Assembly (NCBI RefSeq): GCF_019209935.1
Contig: NZ_JAHUTN010000005.1
Span: 62,001-126,000, forward strand
From: Corynebacterium sp. TAE3-ERU16
GTDB lineage: Bacteria; Actinomycetota; Actinomycetes; Mycobacteriales; Mycobacteriaceae
Direction of reading: 5' to 3'
DNA: 64,000 nucleotides
Shown here: piece after piece, positions 17,213 through 25,282 of the stretch
How positions within the stretch are numbered: position 1 is the stretch's first letter
Layout: every line of letters begins with the position of its first letter
The notes under the pieces: model-generated
What the model saw: the letters and a program-made list of their open reading frames with translations, nothing else
The model's database searches: none
Told to the model about the DNA's origin: nothing
Made by a program: the position numbers and the translations under genes

Positions 17213-17670
17213 TCGTCTGGATCGTCATCGCGGTGCTGGTCACCGCGTTCGTGTGCTGGTGCTACTTCACCGCACAACGGCTCAACCGGCTGCACATCGG
17301 TACGGACGCCGCATTGTCGAGTCTCCAGGCGGCGCTGGACAGACGCGCCGATCTCGTCGGTGTCCTGTCCCCGGGTGCGGTGGAGGACGCCCGCCGTGCC
17401 ATCGATGTACCCCTCGCCCCGGGACGGTTCGCCGAGCGTGTCCGACTGGAGCACCGGATCAGTTCCCGTCTCCGCGACATGGAGGGGGAGCCGTCGGAGC
17501 TCCTGGAACGCGCCATCTTCCGCGTGGACACCTCCTACCGGTTCTACAACGACTACGTCACCAGGACCCGGGCGCTGCGGACCCGCCCACTCGTCCGCGT
17601 TCTCCGGCTCGGTGGAACCGCTCAGCTCCCCGAGTATTTCGCGCTGTCAATCGACGACGGGGAGAACTGA
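17206..17670 (+). CDS. Membrane-anchored LemA-like protein of unknown function
   Basis: 154 residues. One N-terminal hydrophobic helix (about residues 2-22) is followed by a helical cytoplasmic region (RLNRLHIGTDAALSSLQAALDRRA). This resembles LemA-type proteins and, from memory, the N-terminal part of the Rv2609c-type proteins that follow pimA in mycobacteria and also carry a NUDIX domain. No NUDIX box is present here. GTG start overlapping the pimA stop by 7 nt with GGGGG upstream, so it belongs to the same operon. Function unknown. Confidence 0.72.
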   Translation: MLIVWIVIAVLVTAFVCWCYFTAQRLNRLHIGTDAALSSLQAALDRRADLVGVLSPGAVEDARRAIDVPLAPGRFAERVRLEHRISSRLRDMEGEPSELLERAIFRVDTSYRFYNDYVTRTRALRTRPLVRVLRLGGTAQLPEYFALSIDDGEN

Positions 17671-17740
17671 TTACCGCCCGATGAGGGAACGGGCGTGAAA
17701 CTAAGTCCACCTGTTGTGTGCCTTCGGGGGCGGGTCGTTC

Positions 17741-17746
17741 TACTAT
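17741..17746 (+). promoter_or_regulatory. Possible pdxS -10 box
   Basis: TACTAT about 50 nt upstream of the pdxS start. No -35 at normal spacing. An AGGAGA ribosome binding site follows at 17781. Confidence 0.4.
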
Positions 17747-17797
17747 GAGCGGGTACTTTCCAGGACCCACCGACGCACACAGGAGACGGAAGACGCA

Positions 17798-18694
17798 GTG
17801 AGCAACAACGAACCCATCCGAGGCACCGCCAGAGTCAAGCGCGGACTCGCAGAAATGCTCAAGGGCGGCGTGATCATGGACGTCGTGACCCCGGAGCAGG
17901 CAAAGATCGCCGAGGACGCCGGCGCCACCGCCGTGATGGCGCTCGAGCGGGTGCCCGCGGACATCCGCGCGCAGGGCGGCGTGTCCCGCATGTCGGACCC
18001 GGACATGATCGAGGGAATCATCGAGGCCGTGTCCATCCCGGTCATGGCCAAGGCGCGCATCGGGCACTTCGTCGAGGCACAGGTCCTGCAGTCCCTCGGA
18101 GTGGACTTCATCGACGAGTCCGAGGTGCTCACGCCCGCGGACTACGCGAACCACATCGACAAGTTCGGCTTCACCGTCCCGTTCGTCTGTGGTGCGACCA
18201 ATCTCGGTGAGGCACTCCGCCGGATCAACGAGGGTGCCGCGATGATCCGTTCCAAGGGAGAGGCCGGCACCGGGGACGTCTCCAACGCCGTCACCCACAT
18301 GCGCACGATCCGCGCCGAGATCAAGCGCCTGTCCTCCATGGCGGAGGACGAACTCTACGTCGCGGCGAAGGAGCTCCAGGCACCGTACGAGCTGGTCCGC
18401 GAGGTCGCGGAGACCGGCACCCTGCCGGTGGTGCTGTTCACCGCAGGCGGGATCGCGACGCCCGCGGATGCCGCGATGATGATGCAGCTCGGTGCGGACG
18501 GTGTGTTCGTGGGATCCGGGATCTTCAAGTCGGGCAACCCCGCCGACCGTGCCAGGGCGATCGTCCAGGCCACCCAGAACTTCGAGGACCCGGCCACCAT
18601 CGCGAAGGTGTCGCGTGGACTGGGTGAGGCGATGGTCGGAATCAACGTCGACGAAATCCCCCAGCCGCATCGGCTCGCCGAACGCGGCTGGTGA
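17798..18694 (+). CDS. pdxS: Pyridoxal 5'-phosphate synthase subunit PdxS
   Basis: 298-residue TIM-barrel synthase that builds PLP from ribose 5-phosphate, glyceraldehyde 3-phosphate and ammonia delivered by PdxT. The Schiff-base lysine is Lys85 (VMAKARIGH), Asp28 is in GVIMDVV and the phosphate loop [10 protein letters not shown] is near residue 215. GTG start after AGGAGA. Followed at once by a strong hairpin, so most transcripts should end before the downstream genes although pdxT lies only 1.6 kb on. Confidence 0.97.
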   Translation: MSNNEPIRGTARVKRGLAEMLKGGVIMDVVTPEQAKIAEDAGATAVMALERVPADIRAQGGVSRMSDPDMIEGIIEAVSIPVMAKARIGHFVEAQVLQSLGVDFIDESEVLTPADYANHIDKFGFTVPFVCGATNLGEALRRINEGAAMIRSKGEAGTGDVSNAVTHMRTIRAEIKRLSSMAEDELYVAAKELQAPYELVREVAETGTLPVVLFTAGGIATPADAAMMMQLGADGVFVGSGIFKSGNPADRARAIVQATQNFEDPATIAKVSRGLGEAMVGINVDEIPQPHRLAERGW

Positions 18695-18701
18695 CCCGGT
18701 C

Positions 18702-18729
18702 GGGGGGCGGGTGTGACCACCTGCCCCCC
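18702..18729 (+). terminator. Terminator of pdxS
   Basis: 12-bp stem GGGGGGCGGGTG/CACCTGCCCCCC with one G-T wobble and a TGAC loop, 7 nt after the pdxS stop. No U-tract. Confidence 0.6.
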
Positions 18730-18793
18730 GGTTGAAGCGGGTAGGACTACACTGGCACCAACGCACGTTCATCTTCAGCAGGAGGTTTCATCC

Positions 18794-19336
18794 ATGGCCA
18801 ACCGCAGCTACATCTATGCCGCGACAGAAGCTGAGGGCGGTGACCGTATTCTGCTGGGTCAGCACGAGGACAGTGTTCCGCTCATATTCAAGATTCTCTT
18901 GAGCGCCGACGCCGAGAAGCACACCGAGGCTGACTCGGACAGAACGTTCATCTCCGGTGACTTCGACGGGGGTGTGCAGCGCCTGGAACTGTTCTTCGAC
19001 GATCTGGGCCCGGGATCCGGTGCCGGCCTCAACCGGAAGGAGTTCCGGCGCAGCGCCGAGAACGCCCTGATGGTGCTGAAGAGCAAGCGCCTCCGGAACT
19101 GCCGCTACATCGTCCTCGACTCGACCGAGGTGGCCGAGGGAGCCGACACGGACACCCTGCTGTCCGAGGTCCGGAACATCAACGACACGATTGACTCGGA
19201 TCCGGTCCTCGTCGGGGACAAGGCGTCCAGTCTGTCCGAGCTCCTCCACAACCAGTCGCTCGTCGCACCGGACGATGAGGCCGGCATCCGGAGGATCTCC
19301 GAGATCGGACTGACGAGCATCGGAGCCGGAAGGTAG
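18794..19336 (+). CDS. Hypothetical protein
   Basis: 180 residues, not recognised. It is soluble with no signal peptide or membrane segment and starts MANRSYIYAAT. The ATG is 8 nt after a very good AGGAGG, and a -10-like TACACT (18748-18753) lies about 40 nt upstream, so it looks well expressed. The composition is acidic and Leu/Asp-rich. It sits between pdxS and tesB, a place that has no gene in the mycobacterial order I remember, so it may be a corynebacterial addition. No motif supports a function. Confidence 0.7.
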   Translation: MANRSYIYAATEAEGGDRILLGQHEDSVPLIFKILLSADAEKHTEADSDRTFISGDFDGGVQRLELFFDDLGPGSGAGLNRKEFRRSAENALMVLKSKRLRNCRYIVLDSTEVAEGADTDTLLSEVRNINDTIDSDPVLVGDKASSLSELLHNQSLVAPDDEAGIRRISEIGLTSIGAGR

Positions 19337-19462
19337 CTTTTCCGCACCCGGACCCGCTGGAACAGACACTGTGTTCCGGTGGGTCCGACCTGTATCCAAC
19401 CGCAGTCGGGACCGACTCCCGCAGGCCGGGCGACACCAGAACGAAGGAGTGGGAGAATTCCC

Positions 19463-20341
19463 GTGGCCAGAATCAACAGGGTACTGGACCTGGAGCAGGT
19501 CGACCGGGACATCTTCCGGGGGACCGTCATCGAATCGACACTGCTCCGCACATTCGGCGGCCAGGTCGCCGCTCAGGCGCTCGTCGCGGCGACACGGACC
19601 GTCGATCCCGGGTTCTCGGTGCATTCGCTCCACGGCTACTTCATCGCCGCCGGCAAATCGGATCGCCCCACCGTCTTCATCGTCGACCGGCTCCGCGACG
19701 GCAGGAGCTTCTGCTCCCGACAGGTCAAGGCGATCCAGGACGGCAAGAATCTGTTCACGATGTCCGCCTCGTTCCACCGGTCCGGGGACCACGGGGTCGA
19801 GCACTCCGACCGGATGCGGGAGGTACCCGATCCCGAGGACATCGTGATGGACACGTCCGGGATGCGCGAGTCGTTCCGGGCGCTGCTCGACGAGTGGAGT
19901 GACTTCGACATCAGGGTCGTCGATCCGTCGCAGTACCGGCAGAATCCCTACACCGCCAGCCAGCAGGTCGTCTGGCTCCGTTCCCGCACACCCCTCCCGG
20001 ATGATGAGACCGCACACGTGTGCACGCTCGCCTACATGTCGGACATGACGCTCCTCCAGTCCGCACTCGTGCCCCACGCCGGTGTCGAGGTCCAGGAGGC
20101 GTCCCTCGACCACGCGATGTGGTTCCTCCGACCGTTCCGCGCCGACGACTGGCTGCTGTACGATCAGGTGTCCCCGTCGGCGTCCGGCGGACGCGCACTG
20201 ACCCACGGGCGGATATTCGACCGGTCCGGAAATCTGGTCGCCGTTGTCACCCAGGAGGGGCTCGCGCGTACCTTGAGACCGGGAACCCAGTCGATTCCCA
20301 TGTCCACACTCGCCCCCAAGGAAAGGACGCGACAGCGTTGA
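19463..20341 (+). CDS. tesB: Acyl-CoA thioesterase II
   Basis: 292-residue double-hotdog thioesterase that hydrolyses acyl-CoA. The N-terminal hotdog has [17 protein letters not shown] and the second has [13 protein letters not shown], which holds the catalytic Asp, followed by [25 protein letters not shown] start with GGGAG upstream. Its stop overlaps the pdxT start in TGATG. The same tesB-pdxT adjacency occurs in mycobacteria (Rv2605c/Rv2604c). Confidence 0.93.
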   Translation: MARINRVLDLEQVDRDIFRGTVIESTLLRTFGGQVAAQALVAATRTVDPGFSVHSLHGYFIAAGKSDRPTVFIVDRLRDGRSFCSRQVKAIQDGKNLFTMSASFHRSGDHGVEHSDRMREVPDPEDIVMDTSGMRESFRALLDEWSDFDIRVVDPSQYRQNPYTASQQVVWLRSRTPLPDDETAHVCTLAYMSDMTLLQSALVPHAGVEVQEASLDHAMWFLRPFRADDWLLYDQVSPSASGGRALTHGRIFDRSGNLVAVVTQEGLARTLRPGTQSIPMSTLAPKERTRQR

Positions 20342-20931
20342 TGATCGGGATTCTGGCACTGCAGGGCGGTGTCAGGGAACATGAGCAGGCCCTCGACAGG
20401 ATCGGTGTCGAACACCGTCAGGTGCGCAGGATCGAGCATCTCGAGGGAATCGACGGTCTGATCCTGCCCGGCGGTGAGTCCACCACGATGTCGAAGCTGC
20501 TCGAACTCGGTGGACTTCTCGAACCCCTGCGGGAACTGCTCTCCGGGGGACTTCCGGTGTACGGCACGTGTGCCGGAATGATCCTGCTCGCACGGGAGGT
20601 CCTCGACACCCGGGCCGACGCCCACAGCTTCGGCGTTCTCGACGTGACGGTTCGCCGCAACGCCTTCGGGCGACAGGTCGACTCATTCGAGACGGACCTC
20701 GATTTCTCGGGGATCAGTGATCCGGTCCACGCGGTGTTCATCCGGGCCCCGTGGGTGGAGCGGGTCGGTCCGGACGTCGAGATTCTGGCGGTGGTCCCCG
20801 ACGGTCCCGCGGAGGGCGCGGTCGTCGCGGTCCGTTCGGGCAACGCACTCGCGACGTCCTTCCATCCGGAGTGCACCGGCGACACGAGGGTGCACGCGTT
20901 GTTCCGGGACATGGTCGCGGCGACCGCCTGA
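20341..20931 (+). CDS. pdxT: Pyridoxal 5'-phosphate synthase glutaminase subunit PdxT
   Basis: 196-residue class I glutaminase that feeds ammonia to Pdx[10 protein letters not shown] forms the oxyanion region, the nucleophile is the Cys in YGTCAGM, and the His-Glu pair is in SFHPECTGD. The last motif is normally HPELT; Cys replaces Leu here, with the catalytic pair kept. ATG start overlaps the tesB stop by one base; a TTG three bases earlier has better spacing to AAAGGA and may also be used. Confidence 0.95.
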   Translation: MIGILALQGGVREHEQALDRIGVEHRQVRRIEHLEGIDGLILPGGESTTMSKLLELGGLLEPLRELLSGGLPVYGTCAGMILLAREVLDTRADAHSFGVLDVTVRRNAFGRQVDSFETDLDFSGISDPVHAVFIRAPWVERVGPDVEILAVVPDGPAEGAVVAVRSGNALATSFHPECTGDTRVHALFRDMVAATA

Positions 20932-20977
20932 TCCGTCGGCGACCCAGGGGGCGCGATGGGCCCGCCGGTACCCCGCG

Positions 20978-20983
20978 TATAAT
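20978..20983 (+). promoter_or_regulatory. yebC promoter -10 box
   Basis: Consensus TATAAT about 147 nt upstream of yebC. No recognisable -35. It implies a leader of about 140 nt. Confidence 0.5.
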
Positions 20984-21129
20984 CGGGACACAATCCAACG
21001 ACGTACTTCAGTGGTGCCGCCGTGTCATCAACGACATCGGAGGGAGCGGGTGAGAACTCCGCCTCGTCGTCCGTGTTCCGAAGTACCGGGCACCGGGCGG
21101 GTGGCACCGCGCAGAGGAAAGGGTAGACG

Positions 21130-21891
21130 ATGTCCGGCCACTCCAAATGGGCGACCACCAAGCACAAGAAGGCCGCCAACGACGCGAAGCGCGGCAAGGA
21201 ATTCGCCAAGCTCATCAAGAACATCGAGGTGGCGGCGCGGACCGGTGGAGGCGATCCGTCGGCGAATCCGACCCTCGACGACATGATCAAGAAGGCCAAG
21301 AAGGCCTCGGTCCCGAACGACAACATCGAGCGCGCCCGTAAGCGTGGATCCGGCGAGGAGGCCGGCGGCGCCGACTGGCAGACGATCATGTACGAGGGCT
21401 ACGGGCCGAACGGTGTGGCGGTGCTCATCGAGTGCCTCACCGACAACCGGAACCGGGCCGCCACCGAGGTCCGGACCCGCATGACCAAGAACGGCGGCTC
21501 GATGGCCGATTCCGGTGCGGTGAGCTACCTGTTCAGCCGAAAGGGCGTCGTCACCGTGAGCGCCGACGGTCGCACCGAGGACGATGTCCTGATGGCTGTC
21601 CTGGAGGCCGGAGTGGACGCCGAGGAGGTCAACAAGGTCGGTGACCTCTTCGAGGTCGTGTCCGCCCCGGGTGACATCCCGGCCGTGAAGGAGGCCCTCG
21701 CCGCGGCGGACATTCCCGTCGATGACTCGGACAGTGATTTCCGTGCCTCCGTCGAGGTGCCGCTGGAGGCGGCGGACGCGCGCCGCATCTTCAAGCTGAT
21801 CGACGGTCTGGAGGATTCGGATGACGTCCAGAACGTCTACACGAACATGGACCTGTCCGATGAGGTGCTCGCGGAGCTCGAAGAGGACTGA
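21130..21891 (+). CDS. YebC/PmpR family regulatory/translation factor
   Basis: 253-residue YebC-family protein with the canonical N-terminus [19 protein letters not shown] and the middle-domain motif [22 protein letters not shown]. The family was long called a transcriptional regulator; recent work links it to translation of proline-rich stretches. The gene precedes ruvC, as in most actinobacteria. ATG start preceded by GAAAGGG. Confidence 0.95.
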   Translation: MSGHSKWATTKHKKAANDAKRGKEFAKLIKNIEVAARTGGGDPSANPTLDDMIKKAKKASVPNDNIERARKRGSGEEAGGADWQTIMYEGYGPNGVAVLIECLTDNRNRAATEVRTRMTKNGGSMADSGAVSYLFSRKGVVTVSADGRTEDDVLMAVLEAGVDAEEVNKVGDLFEVVSAPGDIPAVKEALAAADIPVDDSDSDFRASVEVPLEAADARRIFKLIDGLEDSDDVQNVYTNMDLSDEVLAELEED

Positions 21892-21926
21892 ACCGACGAC
21901 CCACCGGCCGCCGGAGATCGACCCGA

Positions 21927-21948
21927 ATTAGAAAATCTGTGCTAATCT
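21927..21948 (+). promoter_or_regulatory. ruvCAB promoter region with ATTAG-N10-CTAAT dyad
   Basis: Inverted repeat ATTAG (21927-21931), 10 nt, CTAAT (21942-21946), overlapping a -10-like TAATCT (21943-21948). It is not a recognisable actinobacterial SOS (LexA) box. Confidence 0.35.
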
Positions 21949-22081
21949 GGGTCGGTGTCCGGCGGTTTTCCGGTGTGGAATCCCCGTCCGGTGGCCGTCC
22001 GCCTGTCCCAGCTGGCGGCCCCGGGGTCGGACCGTCACGATTCTCCAACTTGTCCCGGGACCTTTTCGGCGGAAAGGATCG

Positions 22082-22681
22082 GTGCCGCGGGTGAATCTCG
22101 AGGGGCTGCGGGTCATGGGTATCGATCCGGGGCTGACGCGATGCGGGCTCTCCGTCGTCCAGGCGGGGAGGGGGCGCGCGGTGCTTCCTGTCGCGGTGGG
22201 CGTCGTCCGGACGCCCTCCGGTGATGACCTCGCGCTGCGCCTCCTCAGGCTGTCCCGTGCCGTCCGTGAGTGGATGGACGAGTACCGTCCGGACGTCGTC
22301 GCCGTCGAGCGCGTCTTCGAGCGGGGCAATGTCTCCACCGTCATGCACACCGCCCACGCCGTCGGGGTGCTGGTGCTCGCGGCCGCGGAACGGGAGGTGC
22401 CCGTCCACATGTACACGCCCAGTGAGGTCAAGAAGGCGGTGTCCGGGAACGGGCGCGCGGACAAGAAGCAGATGACCGCTATGATCACGCGCATCCTCGG
22501 CCTGTCGGAACCTCCCAAACCGGCCGACGCCGCGGACGCACTCGCACTGGCCGTCTGCCACTGCTGGCGCGCCCCCATGATCTTCCGCCAACGGAACGGA
22601 CTCATCGACGGTGCCCGGCCGGCCACGACCCGCGCCGCGACACCGCAGGTGCACCACAACGACAGGAGTTTGCCCTCATGA
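22082..22681 (+). CDS. ruvC: Holliday junction resolvase RuvC
   Basis: 199-residue RuvC endonuclease that cuts Holliday junctions in the RuvABC complex. The acidic catalytic residues are Asp15 in GIDPG, Glu in AVERVF and the Asp pair in [13 protein letters not shown] 22082 is close (3 nt) to AAAGGA; GTG 22091 is an equally possible start 12 nt away. The C-terminus is about 25 residues longer than in E. coli. The stop overlaps ruvA in ATGA. Confidence 0.95.
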   Translation: MPRVNLEGLRVMGIDPGLTRCGLSVVQAGRGRAVLPVAVGVVRTPSGDDLALRLLRLSRAVREWMDEYRPDVVAVERVFERGNVSTVMHTAHAVGVLVLAAAEREVPVHMYTPSEVKKAVSGNGRADKKQMTAMITRILGLSEPPKPADAADALALAVCHCWRAPMIFRQRNGLIDGARPATTRAATPQVHHNDRSLPS

Positions 22682-23277
22682 TCGCCTCACTGCACGGGGA
22701 AGTCATCGACATCGGGTTGAATACGGCGGTCATCGAATGCGCCGGCGTCGGCTACGCCTTCACGGCCGCGCCGCAGACACTCGCTACCCTCCGTCGGGGT
22801 GAGCCCGCCTGGGTGCTGACGACCCTGGTTGTCCGCGAGGACGCGATGAACCTCTACGGATTCACGGACGCGTCCAGCCGGGAGATGTTCGCTCTCCTCC
22901 AGAGCGTGTCGGGTCTCGGACCCAGGTTGGCGCTCGCCGCGCAGTCCGTGTTCGACCCCGCCGAGCTCGCCACGGCGATCGCGGGGGGCGACGCGAAGAG
23001 TCTCCAGCGGATCCCCGGGGTGGGGAAGCGGATGGCGGAACGCATGATCGTTGATCTCAGGGACAAGGTCGGTCAGTACTCGGCCGAACCCGGCCCGGAG
23101 GCCCCGGTCACACCCCCGGGTTCCGTGGTCCCGGAGCAGGTCATCGAGGCGTTGGTCGGCCTCGGGTTCCCCGAGCGCACCGCGGCCGCGACCGTCGCCA
23201 CGGTCGCCTCCGAGATCCCCGGGCTGGATACCGCGGGTGCGCTCCGCGCGGCCCTCGCCCACCTGGGGCGTGGGTGA
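22678..23277 (+). CDS. ruvA: Holliday junction branch migration protein RuvA
   Basis: 199 residues. The N-terminal OB domain begins MIASLHGEV; two helix-hairpin-helix motifs are visible ([13 protein letters not shown] and [15 protein letters not shown]); the C-terminal UBA-like domain ([15 protein letters not shown]) contacts RuvB. The start overlaps ruvC in ATGA. Confidence 0.96.
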   Translation: MIASLHGEVIDIGLNTAVIECAGVGYAFTAAPQTLATLRRGEPAWVLTTLVVREDAMNLYGFTDASSREMFALLQSVSGLGPRLALAAQSVFDPAELATAIAGGDAKSLQRIPGVGKRMAERMIVDLRDKVGQYSAEPGPEAPVTPPGSVVPEQVIEALVGLGFPERTAAATVATVASEIPGLDTAGALRAALAHLGRG

Positions 23278-23344
23278 TGGAGGACCGGATGCGTGATGAA
23301 ACCCCCGGCGGGGAAACCGTCGGCGGGGGATTAGGGTGAGTGCC

Positions 23345-24448
23345 ATGTCCGACATCGAGAAGACCGAGTTCAGGCTGCCCGACGGCACGCGACCGGGACA
23401 GGGTGCGGGGCGCCCGGTGGACGCCCCGGTCACCCCTGACCGGCAGCCCGCCGACGGTGACGTCGAAACGACACTCCGGCCCCGGTCCCTCGAGGAGTTC
23501 ATCGGCCAGCCGAAGGTCAGGAACCAGCTCGATCTGGTGCTCACCGGCGCGCGGAAGAGAGGCGTTGCACCCGATCACGTCCTGCTGTCCGGGCCCCCCG
23601 GTCTCGGCAAGACGACCATGGCGATGATCATCGCCCAGGAGCTGGGCAGCTCACTGCGGATGACCTCCGGTCCGGCGCTCGAGCGTGCCGGTGATCTCGC
23701 CGCGATGCTGTCCAACCTCATGGAGGGCGACGTGCTCTTCATCGATGAGATCCACCGGATGGCCCGCCCGGCGGAGGAGATGCTCTACATGGCGATGGAG
23801 GACTTCCGCATCGACGTCATCGTCGGGAAGGGGCCGGGAGCGACCTCGATCCCCCTGGAGCTCGCGCCCTTCACCCTCGTGGCCGCGACCACCCGGTCGG
23901 GCATGCTGACCGGACCGCTGCGCGACCGCTTCGGTTTCACCGCGCAGATGGAGTTCTACGGCACCGCGGACCTCACCCGGGTCGTCACCCGAGCGGCACG
24001 GATCCTCGGGGTCACCGTCGACGCGGACGCCGCAGCGGAGATCGCGTCCCGGTCACGCGGCACCCCCCGTATCGCGAACCGTCTCCTCCGTCGGGTCCGG
24101 GACTTCGCGGAGGTTCACGGCGACGGGCACATAGACATGGAGTCGGCCCGCGCGGCCCTGGTCGTATTCGACGTGGACTCGATGGGGCTCGACCGCATCG
24201 ACCGGGCCGTCCTCGACGCGCTCATCCGGGGCCACGGCGGTGGTCCGGTCGGCCTGAATACCCTCGCCGTCGCGGTCGGGGAGGAACCGGCGACGATCGA
24301 GGAGGTATGTGAGCCCTACCTCGTCCGTGCCGGCATGATCGCCCGCACCGGGCGGGGACGGGTGGCCACCGTGGCCGCCTGGCGACACCTCGGCCTCACC
24401 CCTCCGGAGGGAACCCCCGGCGTGGAACCCGGCGCACTGCGGGCCTGA
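23345..24448 (+). CDS. ruvB: Holliday junction branch migration ATPase RuvB
   Basis: 367-residue AAA+ motor. Walker A GPPGLGKT is near residue 82, Walker B is FIDEIHRM, the sensor region is [18 protein letters not shown], and the winged-helix C-terminus ends before a short tail. ATG 23345 (MSDIEKTEF) matches the usual corynebacterial start; GTG 23336 in the same frame lies closer to GGGGGA and adds three residues. Confidence 0.96.
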   Translation: MSDIEKTEFRLPDGTRPGQGAGRPVDAPVTPDRQPADGDVETTLRPRSLEEFIGQPKVRNQLDLVLTGARKRGVAPDHVLLSGPPGLGKTTMAMIIAQELGSSLRMTSGPALERAGDLAAMLSNLMEGDVLFIDEIHRMARPAEEMLYMAMEDFRIDVIVGKGPGATSIPLELAPFTLVAATTRSGMLTGPLRDRFGFTAQMEFYGTADLTRVVTRAARILGVTVDADAAAEIASRSRGTPRIANRLLRRVRDFAEVHGDGHIDMESARAALVVFDVDSMGLDRIDRAVLDALIRGHGGGPVGLNTLAVAVGEEPATIEEVCEPYLVRAGMIARTGRGRVATVAAWRHLGLTPPEGTPGVEPGALRA

Positions 24449-24504
24449 TCCGGCGGTGGATGTCCGACCCGGGGCGGTGGTCCCGGAGCCTGCGAGGCGT
24501 CTGG

Positions 24505-24510
24505 CATAGT
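24505..24510 (+). promoter_or_regulatory. -10 box of leaderless yajC transcript
   Basis: CATAGT with a 7-nt gap to the ATG at 24518. No ribosome binding site precedes the ATG, in line with leaderless initiation. Confidence 0.5.
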
Positions 24511-24517
24511 GGTGCGC

Positions 24518-24892
24518 ATGGAACTACTACTTCTCGCCGCAATCGCCGCCATCTTCATCGTGCCCACCACCATCCAGGCCCGCCGCCAGCGTCGCCGCAT
24601 GGCGGAGATCCAGGAGCTGCAGGATTCCCTGCGCGCCGGCGACCGCGTCGTGACCACCTCCGGTGTCCACGGTGTCGTCCGGGGGATGTCGGACGAGCTC
24701 GTCGATCTCGAGATCGCCGTCGGGGTCAACATGACCTGGGAACGGAGCGCCATCATCCGGAGGGTGGATCCCGCCGCAGCTGCCCCGCCCGCCACGACGG
24801 GCGACGAGCGTTTCTGGGAGGACGGCGACGCGCGGTCCGGAGAGTCTGCGCCCACTGCCCCGGAAACCGAGGACGACGTCGACAAAAAGTGA
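24518..24892 (+). CDS. yajC: Preprotein translocase subunit YajC
   Basis: 124 residues. One N-terminal membrane helix (about residues 2-17), then the YajC motif QARRQRRRMAEIQELQDSLRAGDRVVTTSGVHG and the VNMTWERSAIIRRV strand, then an acidic Ala/Pro/Glu tail of about 35 residues. It is an accessory part of SecYEG-SecDF. The order yajC-secD-secF is conserved. Probably leaderless. Confidence 0.93.
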   Translation: MELLLLAAIAAIFIVPTTIQARRQRRRMAEIQELQDSLRAGDRVVTTSGVHGVVRGMSDELVDLEIAVGVNMTWERSAIIRRVDPAAAAPPATTGDERFWEDGDARSGESAPTAPETEDDVDKK

Positions 24893-24897
24893 CTCTG

Positions 24898-25282
24898 AAC
24901 ACACTGATGTGGGTTGGCTGACCTCATCCAGGGACGCTACGGTGCGGTTACCGTTCGCCGGTCGCCCGCGGGACACCGATGCCGGGCCGGGGTGTAGCCG
25001 TACAGCTGTCACCCATGCCGTACTATAGCCGTGACACCGGGCCGATCCGCCGTCCAACACTACGGTGGATCGGCCCCTCGGAATCGGAGTCCGGGATTCA
25101 ACCCCGTGATCCGGTCTCCGTCCCGGAACACTGAACAGACACACCGTCACAGTTGCATGCCGCCTTCATTCCGACCGGGAGGCGGCCGGTCAACCGTGCA
25201 AGACCCCGACCAGCACTCGCCGGCGCCCGCCGCCGGAACGCGGTAGATCCGCAGAGTCGCTGAGACACAAGGAGACACTCCA
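24898..25282. other. Leader/intergenic region between yajC and secD
   Basis: 385 bases with no supported gene. It holds a -10-like TACTAT (25021-25026) and a long hairpin (separate entry). Short open frames here encode no membrane segment and no arrest-peptide-like motif. Confidence 0.55.
25039..25076 (+). terminator. Hairpin in the secD upstream region
   Basis: 15-bp stem, GGGCCGATCC plus CCGT paired with ACGG plus GGATCGGCCC, around an 8-nt loop. No U-tract. It may end yajC transcripts or, if the promoter at 25021 is used, form the 5' end of the secDF mRNA. Confidence 0.5.

Noticed and set aside
25015..25246. Secretion-monitoring arrest peptide upstream of secD
   Set aside because: The short frames in the leader have no signal or membrane segment and no RAPP-like or other arrest motif.
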